Positions 27,501-38,694 of a stretch of DNA of 64,000 nucleotides are shown here, piece after piece. A program made the position numbers and the translations under genes. The first letter of the stretch is position 1; each line of letters starts with the position of its first letter. The stretch comes from Rhodocollybia butyracea (taxonomy: Eukaryota > Basidiomycota > Agaricomycetes > Agaricales > Omphalotaceae), in the NCBI GenBank assembly GCA_015501585.1, contig JADNRY010000082.1, positions 1 through 64,000 on the forward strand, written 5' to 3'. The notes below the pieces were generated by a model. The model was not told where the DNA came from and did no database searches. It worked only from the letters and a program-made list of their open reading frames with translations.

Positions 27501-28355
27501 AGGTATGATGTTAGCATGGACTCATCCCAAGTATCTCCAGTGAGCTTTCTTGATGATAATTTGCTATTGAATTCGTTACAAGCTGAACTACAGAAAAAAC
27601 AACGAAGAAAATCAAGTCGATGATACTTGTGTTCACTTCAGAATGGCATTTGACGTTGTTAAGGAACTGATACGGAAGGACTCCAAGTTGCAAAGTGAGT
27701 TTTTGTGTGCTTGGAGCATTGAACCCTCTCATATCTCATTCGCTTCTAGAGGAACACAAAAGGATACTTTGTCAAGATGTCCTGCAAAAACTGTACCTCC
27801 CCAACAACGTTGACGAGGTCGAAGTTCGATATCTAGACATGCTTCTCGACAAAGTTTTCTCTGTATGTTGCTCGTTTTCACTGTTCAGAGCCTGAAGCCG
27901 ATCAATGCTCCACAGGTTCGCCCTCTTCCAGATGGTCATTCCAAAAGATTCTTCTCAAATTTTCATAAAGCCTTTCAAAAGAAATACGAGATAGAACTGG
28001 CAAGCTTATCCACAGAAGATTTCAGAACTTTGGAAAAATACTGGGCGGAAAACGCATTTCTAGATAGCATCATTTCAGAACCGTTGAGTTGCAAACCAAC
28101 CTCAGCAGCCCATTCGGATTTTAGCGACAGCGACACTGAACCGAATAGGGGTGGCAGGAATGATACCGTGTCGACATCGCCATCACAACGAGGGAAGAAG
28201 AGGTTTGTTGGTCTCGCTGCATCAAGGTCTATGCCACTGATTCTGACTTTGGGCATAGGCGAGCCTCCTCGGTATCATCCGTGGAAAATCACGAAGTCGC
28301 TAAGAACAAGAAACGGCGTTTGGAAGTGGATACCAGTGATTCTGGGGAACAATGA
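24597..28355 (+). CDS. Divergent condensin CAP-G/Ycg1-like paralog
   Basis: A second HEAT-repeat condensin subunit of the Cnd3 family. It is co-linear with the gene at 11568-16336: AQNTVVNHHKNLTKLNKIY matches AQSSLANHRKNCVELHKLH, RDMIIRNGLGDRDKYVR matches REEITKAGLGDREAVVR, and YPAMKRRKNDEIKEKCYRCL matches the PF12719 start. Exon 1 is 24597-24882, followed by a GC-AG intron (24883-24938) that keeps frame into ASHASCEIEEEEEE. The last intron is about 56 nt and the protein ends VDTSDSGEQ at 28353-28355. The long acidic/basic tail of the parent is replaced by a short Ser-rich one. Sequence is more AT-rich than the parent and protein divergence is strong, yet every exon I checked stays open, suggesting selection. 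Whether it joins condensin or does something else is unknown. Confidence 0.85.
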
Positions 28356-28660
28356 CTAGGTTGTACTACCCGACAATTGCTTGCTTTGCTTGTAATTTTT
28401 TAATCCTTTTGCGATTTACTGGATGTATTTGTTTGTGTTGTATTCTTGCTGGCAGTGTTTGTTACCTTATCTTATTCTATGTAATCGTATTGCTTGTCCT
28501 CTCGATGTACTAGATGTATTCCTCATTGTAATAAGATGCGCTTGTACGAGTCTAATTACAATTCGTGATGTCATTGCATATTCACGACACGGCTTGATAT
28601 TTACTTCAAGCTGTACTCGAACAGAGTCCCTGGAGAGTTTATTCAAACAAAAATCATAGT
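28356..28660. other. Short convergent intergenic region
   Basis: Lies between the 3' ends of the condensin paralog (+) and the dioxygenase gene (-). Only UTR-like AT-rich sequence is seen. Confidence 0.5.
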
Positions 28661-30003
28661 CTAAGTCTTCTCCTGTAGCTCAAGCTTTCGATGGTTTGAG
28701 CCCGCCTTCGTTCTTAATATCCTCCCTCGATCCTTCATTGAATCGCCCTCGAAATAACACCCTTGTAACCATCGACTGATCTCTTTCCCGTTCTTCCCCG
28801 CTTCCGAAATATTAGACGTGTCCTTAAGGTCCGTGAACGCAGTCCGCGCATGCAACACCCTCCGATTATCGAAAATCACCGCATCTCCTTCTTGTAAGGT
28901 ATACTCAAAGGTATGTTTGGGACTTTCCAATAAGGTCACAAAATGGCCGAGGGCGAGGTAAGATTGACGGAGGGGAGGCGTAGAAGGGGTAGCGGGATGA
29001 AGCAAAAGTGGAGCCTGGAAGGGAGGGGAATAGTTGACGAATTTAATCGGAGGATATACTAATGTAGGATTGTCGTGATCCAACTCGATCACAGGATGAG
29101 AATGGTGTAGATGATGCTGTCCGTATAGGTACTCGTACGGAACGGGTGTCTTGGATAGAGTACTGAATTCCTCAGTGCTCAGCAATTTCGCCGAGTGGAA
29201 CGAGTCACTGAAAATGGATGAACCACCTTGGACATTGTTTCGAATACAGTGAAGGATTTGGTATCGTGGAGGGTGTTGGAAGTAAAGTAAATCCATATGT
29301 AAATCGAGTTTGAGATTGGTGTAAGCGATGTTTTCGGAATTTGTGTTCTGGACATGGAAGATTCGGCCGTAGAAAGTTTCGCGAATCTCGCTAGAAAAGT
29401 AGTGTGCGAGGTCGGTTATGGAGCTCTCTGGGGTGGTGGGGACGCCGTGCTAGAGATAATCGATTGGTCGTAGTAAGAATGAGAGAAAATGAGACTTACG
29501 AAGAATAGCAGCCCATACTTGCAGAGCTGATCGATGACCTTTAGCAAACCACTTGGCGTCTGTAGTTCCTCATGCTTGAGAAACAAATCCGGACTCTTTT
29601 GGAGATGTTCTTTATCCCAAGTTTTTGCCGAAACATCTTTTCGAAATCGAGCAAGGTCATTTCTTGACGAATGTCTTTCCAAAAACTCCTTGGTGAACAA
29701 TGAAATATGTCCATCGGGCCATTCGATGTGTATCCCTGGTCCCGATTCTGATTTTTCGTCGATAATAACCACCTTCTTAGGCCGGATATCAACGTCGAAA
29801 TCGGTCGAATTGTGTAATTTCTGCGTCGTTGCTGGATGTTTACATTCTGGAGATTGACAAGAGTCGCGGAGCCAGATGTATGGAAAAGTCGCGTTTTTGA
29901 GGCTGGGAAGAACGAGTGCGTCGTCGTTCAATATTACTGTAGTTATATTCCGACATAGGCGAGGGGCTGAAATTCGCCGAAGAACTGTTATGGAGGACAG
30001 CAT
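28661..30003 (-). CDS. Gamma-butyrobetaine / trimethyllysine dioxygenase family protein
   Basis: Fe(II)- and 2-oxoglutarate-dependent hydroxylase of carnitine synthesis type. Exon 1 is 29500-30003 and exon 2 is 28661-29449, with a 50-nt intron. The first 25 residues (RRISAPRLCRNIT) are basic and free of acids, fitting a mitochondrial presequence. An N-terminal GBBH zinc-type domain follows (IWLRDSCQSPECKHPATTQK). The catalytic TauD fold has HMD in LKLDLHMDLLYFQ as the H-x-D pair and RRVLHAR as the likely distal His with the following Arg for 2-oxoglutarate. About 430 aa, normal for the family. Sequence alone does not separate gamma-butyrobetaine hydroxylase from trimethyllysine hydroxylase. 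Confidence 0.9.
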
Positions 30004-30650
30004 TCAAATTTGTTTACTTTTTGATATGGGCGCTTCTTTGCTTCTTCCCGCATAAAGCATAATTTGCCGTAATTTGCTGCAATACGACAAGCACCCAAAT
30101 GCAACGCACCAAGTCAGAATGGCCTCAAAATGGCCGCTGCAGCTACAACTCTGGATTTGAGAGGTTTATCTGCAACGGTTTCTTATCCCACCAGCTTTCT
30201 GTCTTGGCTTAGTCTATTTGAATCGCGGTAGAGACTCGGAGTTTGAGCGCACAGGAAGGAAGGAAGGATGGAAGTAAATTACTCGGCATGGTCCAAGAAA
30301 TTCAAGATGACATATCCAGAGTGCACAAATTCATCCAACAAGAGATGCCGGATCCGAGGAACGTCTTCCACTCCTTGGTGTGGAACATTCGCAATGTTCC
30401 TAGATTCAATTTCTGTCTATATTTCAAATCGTGACCTACCGAATGTACCGAGTGTGCTGCCGACTTAGAATGGCCCCAAGTTTCTTACCACACCATAGAA
30501 GATATCATTCGATGTTCAACTCATCCGGCTATTGCGAATTTTGATTGGCCAGACGGCTGTGGTATGTAATGGCTCAAGGGCATAACGTAGCTTCGAATCC
30601 TACATAAAGACCATTCGGCCCTTCTGTATGTACTAGACCGATGCCAACGA
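30004..30650. other. Divergent promoter region
   Basis: Between the dioxygenase gene and the CAX-type gene, which diverge. Short frames at 30243-30468 could be a non-coding or upstream exon but show no family features. Confidence 0.4.
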
Positions 30651-33136
30651 ATGCTTGCAGAGACTGATCAAGTCGTGCCCTTCACGGGTGGCCCAAGTAT
30701 GGAACCACAGGACGCTGCCGCGGAATCCCATGATATCGAGATACCTTTTATCTTGGTATCTTCACCGACTACTACTTGGCCTTCAACTGGTATTCAACGC
30801 TCAGAACCCAGCATAATATCCATCGGAGCAAGGCATGACACTGAATGGAAACTATACAGTGCTGATACATATCGGGATGTAATGAGAAGAAGAGATAGGG
30901 AGCAGGACTGCTTGACCTGCACCGGAAATTCAAGTATACAAAACTCGCTCAGCAACCGGCGCTCGCGCAGTCTACAACAAGCGAAAACAAGTCTATTCAG
31001 GCCTAAAAAACCTGTTGGACCCTCGCCCACATTACTTCAAAGTTTGAGATGGATAGCATGCGCTTCCTGTATGTGCATCGTGATTACTTGCTTGGGATAA
31101 TACTAGTTATGAATTGCCTTTATCTTAGGGTTCAACCTGCTCTTGATTTGCATTCCAATTTCCGTGAGTCCCAGGTCATTTCTCTTGATTCAACCATGAA
31201 ATTGACTGCCTCCTCAGTGGGCTTTATACTTTACAATGAATAATCAGAACACAGCTGTTTTCGTTTGTACGTCGTGGTCCTGTTGCACGAGGAAACGCGC
31301 CTGAATCACTAGCATCTAGTCTCGTTCTTGGCTATTATACCGCTTGCGAAGGTAAAGCCGTCAGATTTTCGTCTCTCACAGCTCAGCTTAGAAATAGCTA
31401 CTTGCCCTTGCCACTGACGAACTATCTATGCGAGTTGGCCAACCTCTGGCTGTCTTGCTTAATGCTTCTGTGGTTCGTCGTTCTTTTACTGCCCCATTTG
31501 ATCTTTCTGACTACAACAGGGCAATATGTAAGATGGTTTCCGAAGTTTAGCTCCTGCGTCAGTTTGCTTATCGGTACGATTGTAGTGCGACGCTTATAAT
31601 CACCGTAAGTAAAAGCGTTGTTCCTCGGCCGTGCCAACTCTGACCGAACTGCAGATAATTGCCTTGATCCGCTGTCAATTGAATCTCGTACAAGCTGGCT
31701 GTATTTACTATTCATTTTCCTCTTAACCTTTTTTGCTCACTGGGGGTTCTTAGTATTCGGCTCCATGTACGGTACACTCTGTGAGTGCAACTTGGTAGAT
31801 TGCGGTCAAGACTGAATTTTTTCTCAGTCCTTTCCACGGGGGTTTGTTTCTTTGCTGGAGGCCTTCGATTCTTCGAGCAACCACTTGGTGGCAGACGTAA
31901 GATTTGGTTTGAAAGGTATAGCACCTCAGTACTTACATGCATTTCTGTTTACAGTGGCAATTCAGCTGAACCTTTCACTGCTGAACTTTAGCGCACTCAT
32001 AGTGCTATTGCCCAACATGTTCATCTCCTTCCATATGGGTTCTGGTACTGTGAAGAGCAAGGATTTTTTGAAACTAAGCCATGGGGTGCGTACGCTGTCT
32101 ATCCTTGCAACTTGAATTGACTGACAGTGTTCACAGGCTGCAGCGATTGGAATTATCGGTAAGACAGTGGTCCGCTATCGATTACGGTGCACTCACAGCC
32201 CGAGTCTAGTGTACATCTCTTATCTATTTTTCCAACTGTGTTCTCATTCAAAACTCTACGCTGATGAGGATATTCAGCCCTCCATAGAATATTCGGAACG
32301 AAACTTTGTCAGTGATTTCATAGAGGTTGAAGAAGAGGAAATCGAAAAACCTCAAATGAGTGTTGTCCTGACCTTTGCATCGCTGATCATACTTACCGCA
32401 GTATGTTTTCGATTTGCGATATATCCGTATGCGTCCTATCTCATTACCGATTTAGCTCCTTGCAGTAACATCCAACTGTCTAGTTGATTCAATGGATGGT
32501 CTCACGTCGAAGGGTAAATTATCGGAAGGATTTGTCGGAATCATCCTTCCCATTGTTGCCAATGCTCCAGTGTTCGCAACAGCTGCTATCGATTCTGCAA
32601 GAGACAAACTAATCATCAATATCAATCAAGCGCTACATTCCTGCGTCGTGAGTCTCTTAGAGTCTTTCGGTGGTGGTAAACCTAATCCCACTTCCTCTGG
32701 CCTAGCAATTGATGCTTTGCGGTTTCCCGTATGTCTATATATCCTCGCTTGGATTGAGGATGTAACTGATGGTTTCTGTCAGATCTATGATTCTTTTGGG
32801 ATGGATATTGGGAAAGCCTCTGACGTTCCTGTTCGATATGTCTGCCACCATAGTTCTATTTTTTGTAGGTAAGCAGTTGGATGCTCTAATGTCTAATGAA
32901 CACGATCGATTTATCATTCGTTAGTCCTTGCATTCAACTCCTGCATGGCACTTGGCAAATCAAACTGGTTACAAGGCATTATTCTCATCGGTAAGTCGTT
33001 AACAGCTTACATCTCATGTTACTACAGTCGCTTCTATTTAACTTTTAACTTTTTAGGCTTATATCTCATTCTGGGAGTTATATTATGGTTTCAAACAGGT
33101 TTGTTTGTTGCTCCGTATTTTATCACTTCCAAATAA
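30651..33136 (+). CDS. CAX-type vacuolar cation/proton exchanger, signature Glu missing
   Basis: Family: Ca2+/H+ exchangers of the vacuole (Vcx1/CAX). About 16 short introns can be spliced in frame. Read in order: KTSLFRPKKPVGPSP, FNLLLICIPIS, WALYF, VFVFSFLAIIPLAK, DELSMRVGQPLAVLLNAS, GNIATLIITIIALIRCQLNL, VCFFAGGLRFFEQPLGG, QLNLSLLNFSALIVLLPNMF, an acidic loop (EVEEEEIEKPQ), CLVDSMDGLTSKGKLSEGF, VGIILPIVANAPVFATAA, LLGWILGKPLTFLFD, then GKSNWLQGIILIGLYLILGV and stop at 33136. About 11 membrane segments are expected. The c-1 and c-2 motifs normally read GNAxEL and GNAAEH; here they read GNIATL and ANAPVF, so neither carries the acidic residue thought to bind the cation. One donor (near 32403) is weak. 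Start at the first in-frame ATG; the N-terminus is tentative. Confidence 0.8.
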
Positions 33137-34798
33137 CCAAAGATATGCAAGGTACCAATCCTTCGTGGGCACTCGACACCTGCAAGTGACGGTAACCTTG
33201 TATAACACTGCCAATTATGAGGTAACTGCCTCAGAGATGTAAAGATACTTCCTTGTAAGTTGCCAAGGAGCAATTGTAGCTGTCATTATGCCTCCTATCA
33301 TTATAAATAACGTTGAAACATTTGAAATGCTGGGATGATGCTTGTAAGTACTTTAAGCTTCCCTCAGGCATTGGTTTACTGGAATCTTGTTGTCGAGAGC
33401 TAGGGCTTAAGCAACACGAAAGAGAATCATAGGACTCACCGTCACACAGGGAGAATACTACAAATCATATATGCGAGAAGAGATCGTGGTGTGAGAGAGA
33501 AGTGCACATATGGTATGATCGTAAACATACGTCAATAGCATATATATACGTGACGAGGGAGCCTGATAGAACGTGACGTGAGTATCGGCGTCGGGTGTGT
33601 AGTAGGCCAAGTATACGTAGTAATAGTGTACAAATAGTGGTATAGCTTGGATCGAAGATAAGCATAGGCGAATTCTGGAAGAGTGAGACTATCAATTGTG
33701 GATACTCTCTGACGATGCTGGGGGCATCTGATTGATACAATTGAGCAAGTTCCAACTCCAGGTCGTCTTGGAGTGGGGATTTACTTTCGAAATAATCTCA
33801 TTGGCCAAATGATTGCCATAGCTGCTGAACATGAATTATACCATTAATCGCATCTTCACGGAAGGCCGCCGGCGTCTGGCTGTGGGAGACTGGGTACTAT
33901 GATCGTAATTAGTACACTATAATCTGACACCACAGTCTAACACCACAGTCTAACACCACAATCCTACACCACAATTCTCACATGCTACTAACTGGATAAG
34001 TGGTACCATACAGGTGTCTATACTGTCGCCTTACACGACGAAACAGGCGAGGAAAAATTGAGAGTTCAAGGTTATTCCATATAGCGGCTCATGCAATGAC
34101 ATGCATTACTACTTAAGTACTGCCAGCCCATTCCTTTAAGCACCGTCGCTATTCAATTCTACGCTACGCCCCATTGTACTGTTCCTGATTGAATCAAAAT
34201 TCTTAAGTATCATTAGCCTTAGGCTCCACACTACCCAAAGATGGAATTAAGTAACGTTGGCTGCGGGGAAAACTGTATATATGCGCGCCAAGTTCTAGAA
34301 AATCTGGTTTGGCGTGGACCTTTGACGCGAAGAATATTGACGAAGGCACTGAATACCCAGGTAATTTGTGAATTTGAAGTAGTTGGAATCTTGTTGACAA
34401 CGCATCCTGATGTTGAAGAGAGTCGGATGGAATTAAACGGAGGGCGTTAAGGATACTCCCGTGTATGAGCGAGAGGAATACTCCCGTTAGATGGTAGGTT
34501 GACAACAAACCCTGCAGTCGCCGGTGATTTTCAATTTCCAGCACACAGTGACGTGGAAAAATCGCTTTAGACCGCTCAACTGCCGAGACTCGAGCTCGTC
34601 TTTCCTTTTAAAACACTCGGTGATAAACCAGCACACTGTAGGATCCGAATGCCCTTGGCGCAACCTGAGAATATAAGTTAAGATTTGGATAGCATAGAAT
34701 CAAAAACCTGCATATCGCTCCCAGATGGTTCCATAGTACAAAAGGGGCTTGAGATGCTTCTTTTAATAGCTACCCATTTCCTCTGTCTATAGTTACAG
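33137..34798. other. Intergenic stretch, possible old LTR
   Basis: No gene recognised. On the minus strand 33380-33790 carries a TATA-like run (ACGTATATATATGC) within sequence that resembles a decayed copia LTR, but no matching ends were found. A minus-strand frame at 34203-34544 is not convincing. The promoter of the inositol oxygenase gene is at the right. Confidence 0.3.
33923..33974 (+). repeat. 13-bp tandem repeat, four copies
   Basis: TCTAACACCACAG and close variants repeated four times head to tail (33923, 33936, 33949, 33962). No function evident. Confidence 0.8.
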
Positions 34799-36026
34799 AT
34801 GCTTACGTCTATAGCCACCAACGCTTCCCGTGCCCTCGATGAAATTTCGGACAACATTGACCACGGTGTGTAGGCTAACGACTTTTAAAATTCGGAACTC
34901 GCCGAACATAATCGTTTTCAGTCAACGTTCTCAGAGGAAATTTGTGGAATGAAGAGTCGAAATTCGACCAGGAGAAAGACAAGGCACACTTTCGCGACTA
35001 TGACGCCGCTTGCGATAGAGTGAAAAACTTTTACAAGGAGCAACATGGTAAACGGTGTAATGGACATTGTTTGCCACTTGATCTCATTATTAACGGTGTA
35101 CAGAGAAACAGACCGTCGAGTTCAACATCAAAGCCCGAGCTGCGTTTAATAGCAAGCAGCAGATTCGCATGAGTATATGGGAGGCGATGGAAATGCTCGA
35201 TACGCTTATAGATGAATCTGATCCAGATGTGAATCTTTGGTTTCCGAGCTAATCTGTGACTGACGAGGTACTTGAATAGACGGACCTTTCACAGATTGAG
35301 CACTTGCTTCAAACGGCTGAAGCTATCCGCCGGGATGGTAAACCAGAGTGGATGCAAGTCAGTTTCGGCGCTCCATTTTGGGAAGTGCAGTTGTCCGTGT
35401 TGAACATCTAATTCAGGTTACAGGTCTCGTCCATGACCTTGGTAAGCTCCTGTTCTTGTTTGGATCACAAGGCCAATGGGACGTCGTGGGGGTAAGCTGT
35501 TACTTTTTCCACAAATATGATTCGATGATAGCTCTGTCTTGTAGGACACCTTCGTAGTAGGATGTAAATTCTCCGACAAGATAATCTACCCGCACACATT
35601 CGAAGGTAACCCAGACTGCCAGGACCCGATCTATAGCACTGAACACGGTATCTACGAGCATCACTGTGGGCTGGACAATGTGATGTTGTCCTGGGGACAT
35701 GATGAGGTGAGCCTTACCCGACCCATGCGTTCTTCAGTCTGACTGCGCTCGTTCAACAGTACTTGTATCATGTCCTCAAGAACCAGAGTTCTCTTCCTGA
35801 TGACGCTCTTGCAATGATTCGTTATCACAGCTTCTATCCCTGGCATCGGGAGGGGGCGTACGCTCATCTAATGAACGAAAAGGATCACAAGTATCTCGAA
35901 GCCGTTCGAGCATTCAACCCTTATGACCTTTACAGTAAAAGTGACGACTCCTGTGATCCTGCCAAGCTACGTCCTTACTACGAGAAGCTCATTGCAAAAT
36001 TCTTCCCTCCAGTGCTTGATTGGTAG
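34799..36026 (+). CDS. MIOX: myo-Inositol oxygenase
   Basis: Di-iron enzyme that opens myo-inositol with O2 to give D-glucuronate; cytosolic. Exon 1 (34799-34865) begins [18 protein letters not shown]; a 56-nt intron leads to [20 protein letters not shown]. Family motifs in order: [48 protein letters not shown]-like segment, [15 protein letters not shown] (the HD ligands), [50 protein letters not shown] and ending KFFPPVLDW. All expected iron-ligand His and Asp positions are present and length is close to the normal 290-330 aa. Five introns, all GT-AG. No break seen. Confidence 0.95.
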
Positions 36027-38694
36027 ATGTCGTTCGAGTTGAACTTTTTTCTGTTTGCTTGTTACGGGTGTTTGCAGTAATTCCACTTGTACTTACTTTC
36101 TATCCCATAATGGAGTCAGTTCGCTGAAAAAAGATGTGTGCGGCTTACATACTACACTCCGTTCACCCCTGCTTCATCGATGATCAGTAACTCATACACG
36201 TGAGTGAAGACTCTGTTTGGAAATATTGGACTTGAGGCCTTTGAGCTTGAGTTTGGGCTTGAGCTTGAGGCTTGGTAACCCTTACCGCGCCGTTTAGTCC
36301 GTTATTATGTAAATAATTCTAGTTCTCTCATTCTCGCTTTCTCCGCTTCAGTTACTTTACTTCCATGCAATGGATGAAACAACCTATCCAAACACAGACG
36401 TTCTACAATAGGTCGTATGTATTTTTGACTGGTGCGCACACGATTGATATCTTTTCGTTGACAGATTTTGACCGTTCCCCGCCAGGCAATTAATCTCAGA
36501 ACGCTTTCTCCCTCACAGATCCTCGATTCGTTTCTAGATATTCCGATACCAAACTCTGCCAAAAACCACACCACGCTCGCCTTCGGGTGACAGCCTGTAA
36601 CAGCTACTTCTTCTGACGCCGTCCGATATTTTTGACTCGTTCTATGATATACACCATGTCCAAAAAATTGCAACCGGCTCATCATGCATCAACAACCACT
36701 GGCATCTACACCAACGCACTGGACCTGGTAGTGCCATTTCTTTCTCTCACGATGAACCCGTCGGATGCCCATCGCTGCAGGAGATCGATGCGTACAACCC
36801 GATTTCTCCACCTGCTGGCAGCGGGTTATCTATCCACTCTTCCACACCGCCTTGCCTTGTTCCCACCAATATCCCAACTACTGTCCCTGATCCGCTGAAC
36901 AAGGCATAACGCAGAATCCGTCGGATGGCCATTGGTGCAGGACATTAATACTTATAATCTGGAGGTTTCTTAACCTGCTGAGAGTATGTTATCTATCCAT
37001 ACTTCCCCACCGCCTCGCAATGCCTCCAGATTTTTCCTTGGCATATATCGCAACTCATCAAGCAAAAGTGGGCAACTTAAGGAAGAAGCACGATTGCGGA
37101 ATTGAGAGTTTTTGAGGCGAAGAGCACCTCTAGCTACATTTAGAGCAAGGTGCGTATACTTAGAGCTCTCTTGTAGTATCTGCTGATATTTTTTATTTTA
37201 TCAGGATGGTTGGCTTCTGACGCACACGGCAACAGACACGTCCCCCTTTCTCAACATTTTATCTTCCCGGATATCATACAATCTCACGAGTCGTTCGCTG
37301 CTCCAACGATTGGAACCTGATGACAAGAAAGAGGATCTCGATGTATAGTGTCAATCGTGCATAGACATCAAGTACGCCCTGGGGCGTTTCAGGTATATCC
37401 CGGTTCAGGCCGTTCCTCCTGAACACGAGTGCGTGGGCATATAGTGCTGACTATAAGGAGTCAGGATGTTGATATGGATAGATCGGACACGGAGGATTGC
37501 TGACGCCTGTGCCAGACATCAAGCGAAGTCAAGGAACCGCTGTGACGCCCATAGTGGGATGGAGACGAGAGGGGACGGGGACTGCGTCCCGTGGCTTTTG
37601 AAGAGAATCGGAGGAGATGGCCCTTCAGTTGAGACAAATGAGTTGAGTCAAATTAGGCAGTGGCAGGCATAAAGCATTCAAATTTTCATCTGTAGTGCGC
37701 GAATGTGAACAATAACAAGAAGCGGTGGGTATCTTTGGACAAAAACCATACGGAGACCAAACAACGGAGCAGGAGATGTACAAAGGTGGGGTCTTCATCA
37801 CCGAAGCAAGCACTTTTTTGGATAGACTTTCCTGAACAAGTATCCTGATCTGAATCCCGTCTCCGCTTTTCTCTGTTTGCCTTGCTTTGTACCAGTCTTT
37901 CTGTTGGCCATTGGAGTTCGTTAGGCTCGGCTCAGAACAAGGAGTATCACATTTGAACGTGGAACTGGGATGAAGAATCCGAGTAACAGAAGTGTTGTGT
38001 GCTGAATGTGTGCAAGAATGTATCAGTATCGTGAATCATGGTAACATTCGGAAGGATGCACGGCGGTCTCACCACGGTTTTAGGAATGAAGTTTCAACTT
38101 TTTTGAACGATGCGCTGCTCTAAGTCGGCGGACTTTCTAGATTCGGCGAAACCCTTTTACTGGCAAGGGAAGCACTTCTATTAGGGAATCCATCTACTAT
38201 GTCTTTACCAGTCTTTACCCCGGAAAGCACAAGTGCAAGAACGATGTCTTTCACTGTCTTTCACTGCGGTTAGAATTTATCGGGATAGTGACATGAATTA
38301 AAAATGGGCGACCACCGATTGGTACGTTGGCGTAGTATTTTTGGAGCTTTCTATAGTTTGATGCTGCATTAAGTATCCTGGTCAGCTCTCGATATATTCA
38401 ATGTGGTGAATGATACGATCATTTTACACAATATCCAAAGAAGAAGAGGACTCTCCCAGAGGAATTATGTAATCCAGAGTGGAACGTATGGTTGTACTCA
38501 CTTGGTTCGGAGTAACCATAAGTTGCATATGACAAACGGGCAAGAGTCTCATACATGATACACTTTTCTTGTAACGAGTCCGTGAGAGTCGGATGCTTCG
38601 CTCATGATCCGCAACGACCTGGCTTGCTTCAACTCCCCTTCTTTCCTAGAGCTCCCTTTCTTTCCTAGAGTTCACCACGCACGTACAGGCGCAA
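36027..38694. other. Gene-poor stretch with duplicated segments
   Basis: Minus-strand frame 36305-36685 (126 codons) has no family motifs. A diverged direct duplication with about 160-bp period covers 36750-37030 (CCGTCGGATG...TTATCTATCCA...CCACCGCCT in both). A short CTTGAG-rich run is at 36226-36278. The block 37460-37960 is a diverged copy of 43560-44220. No gene is called. Confidence 0.4.

Noticed and set aside
30546..30604. tRNA-like A box (TGGCCAGACGG) and B box (GCTTCGAATCC) 41 bases apart
   Set aside because: The anticodon stem does not pair, the T stem has a mismatch and the acceptor arms pair poorly; chance match.
31600..31860. CAX gene first read as a pseudogene because of stops
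   Set aside because: Splicing short GT-AG introns restored a continuous CAX reading on both sides.
33465..33755. 96-codon minus-strand ORF
   Set aside because: Lies in LTR-like sequence with a TATA run; no protein motif.
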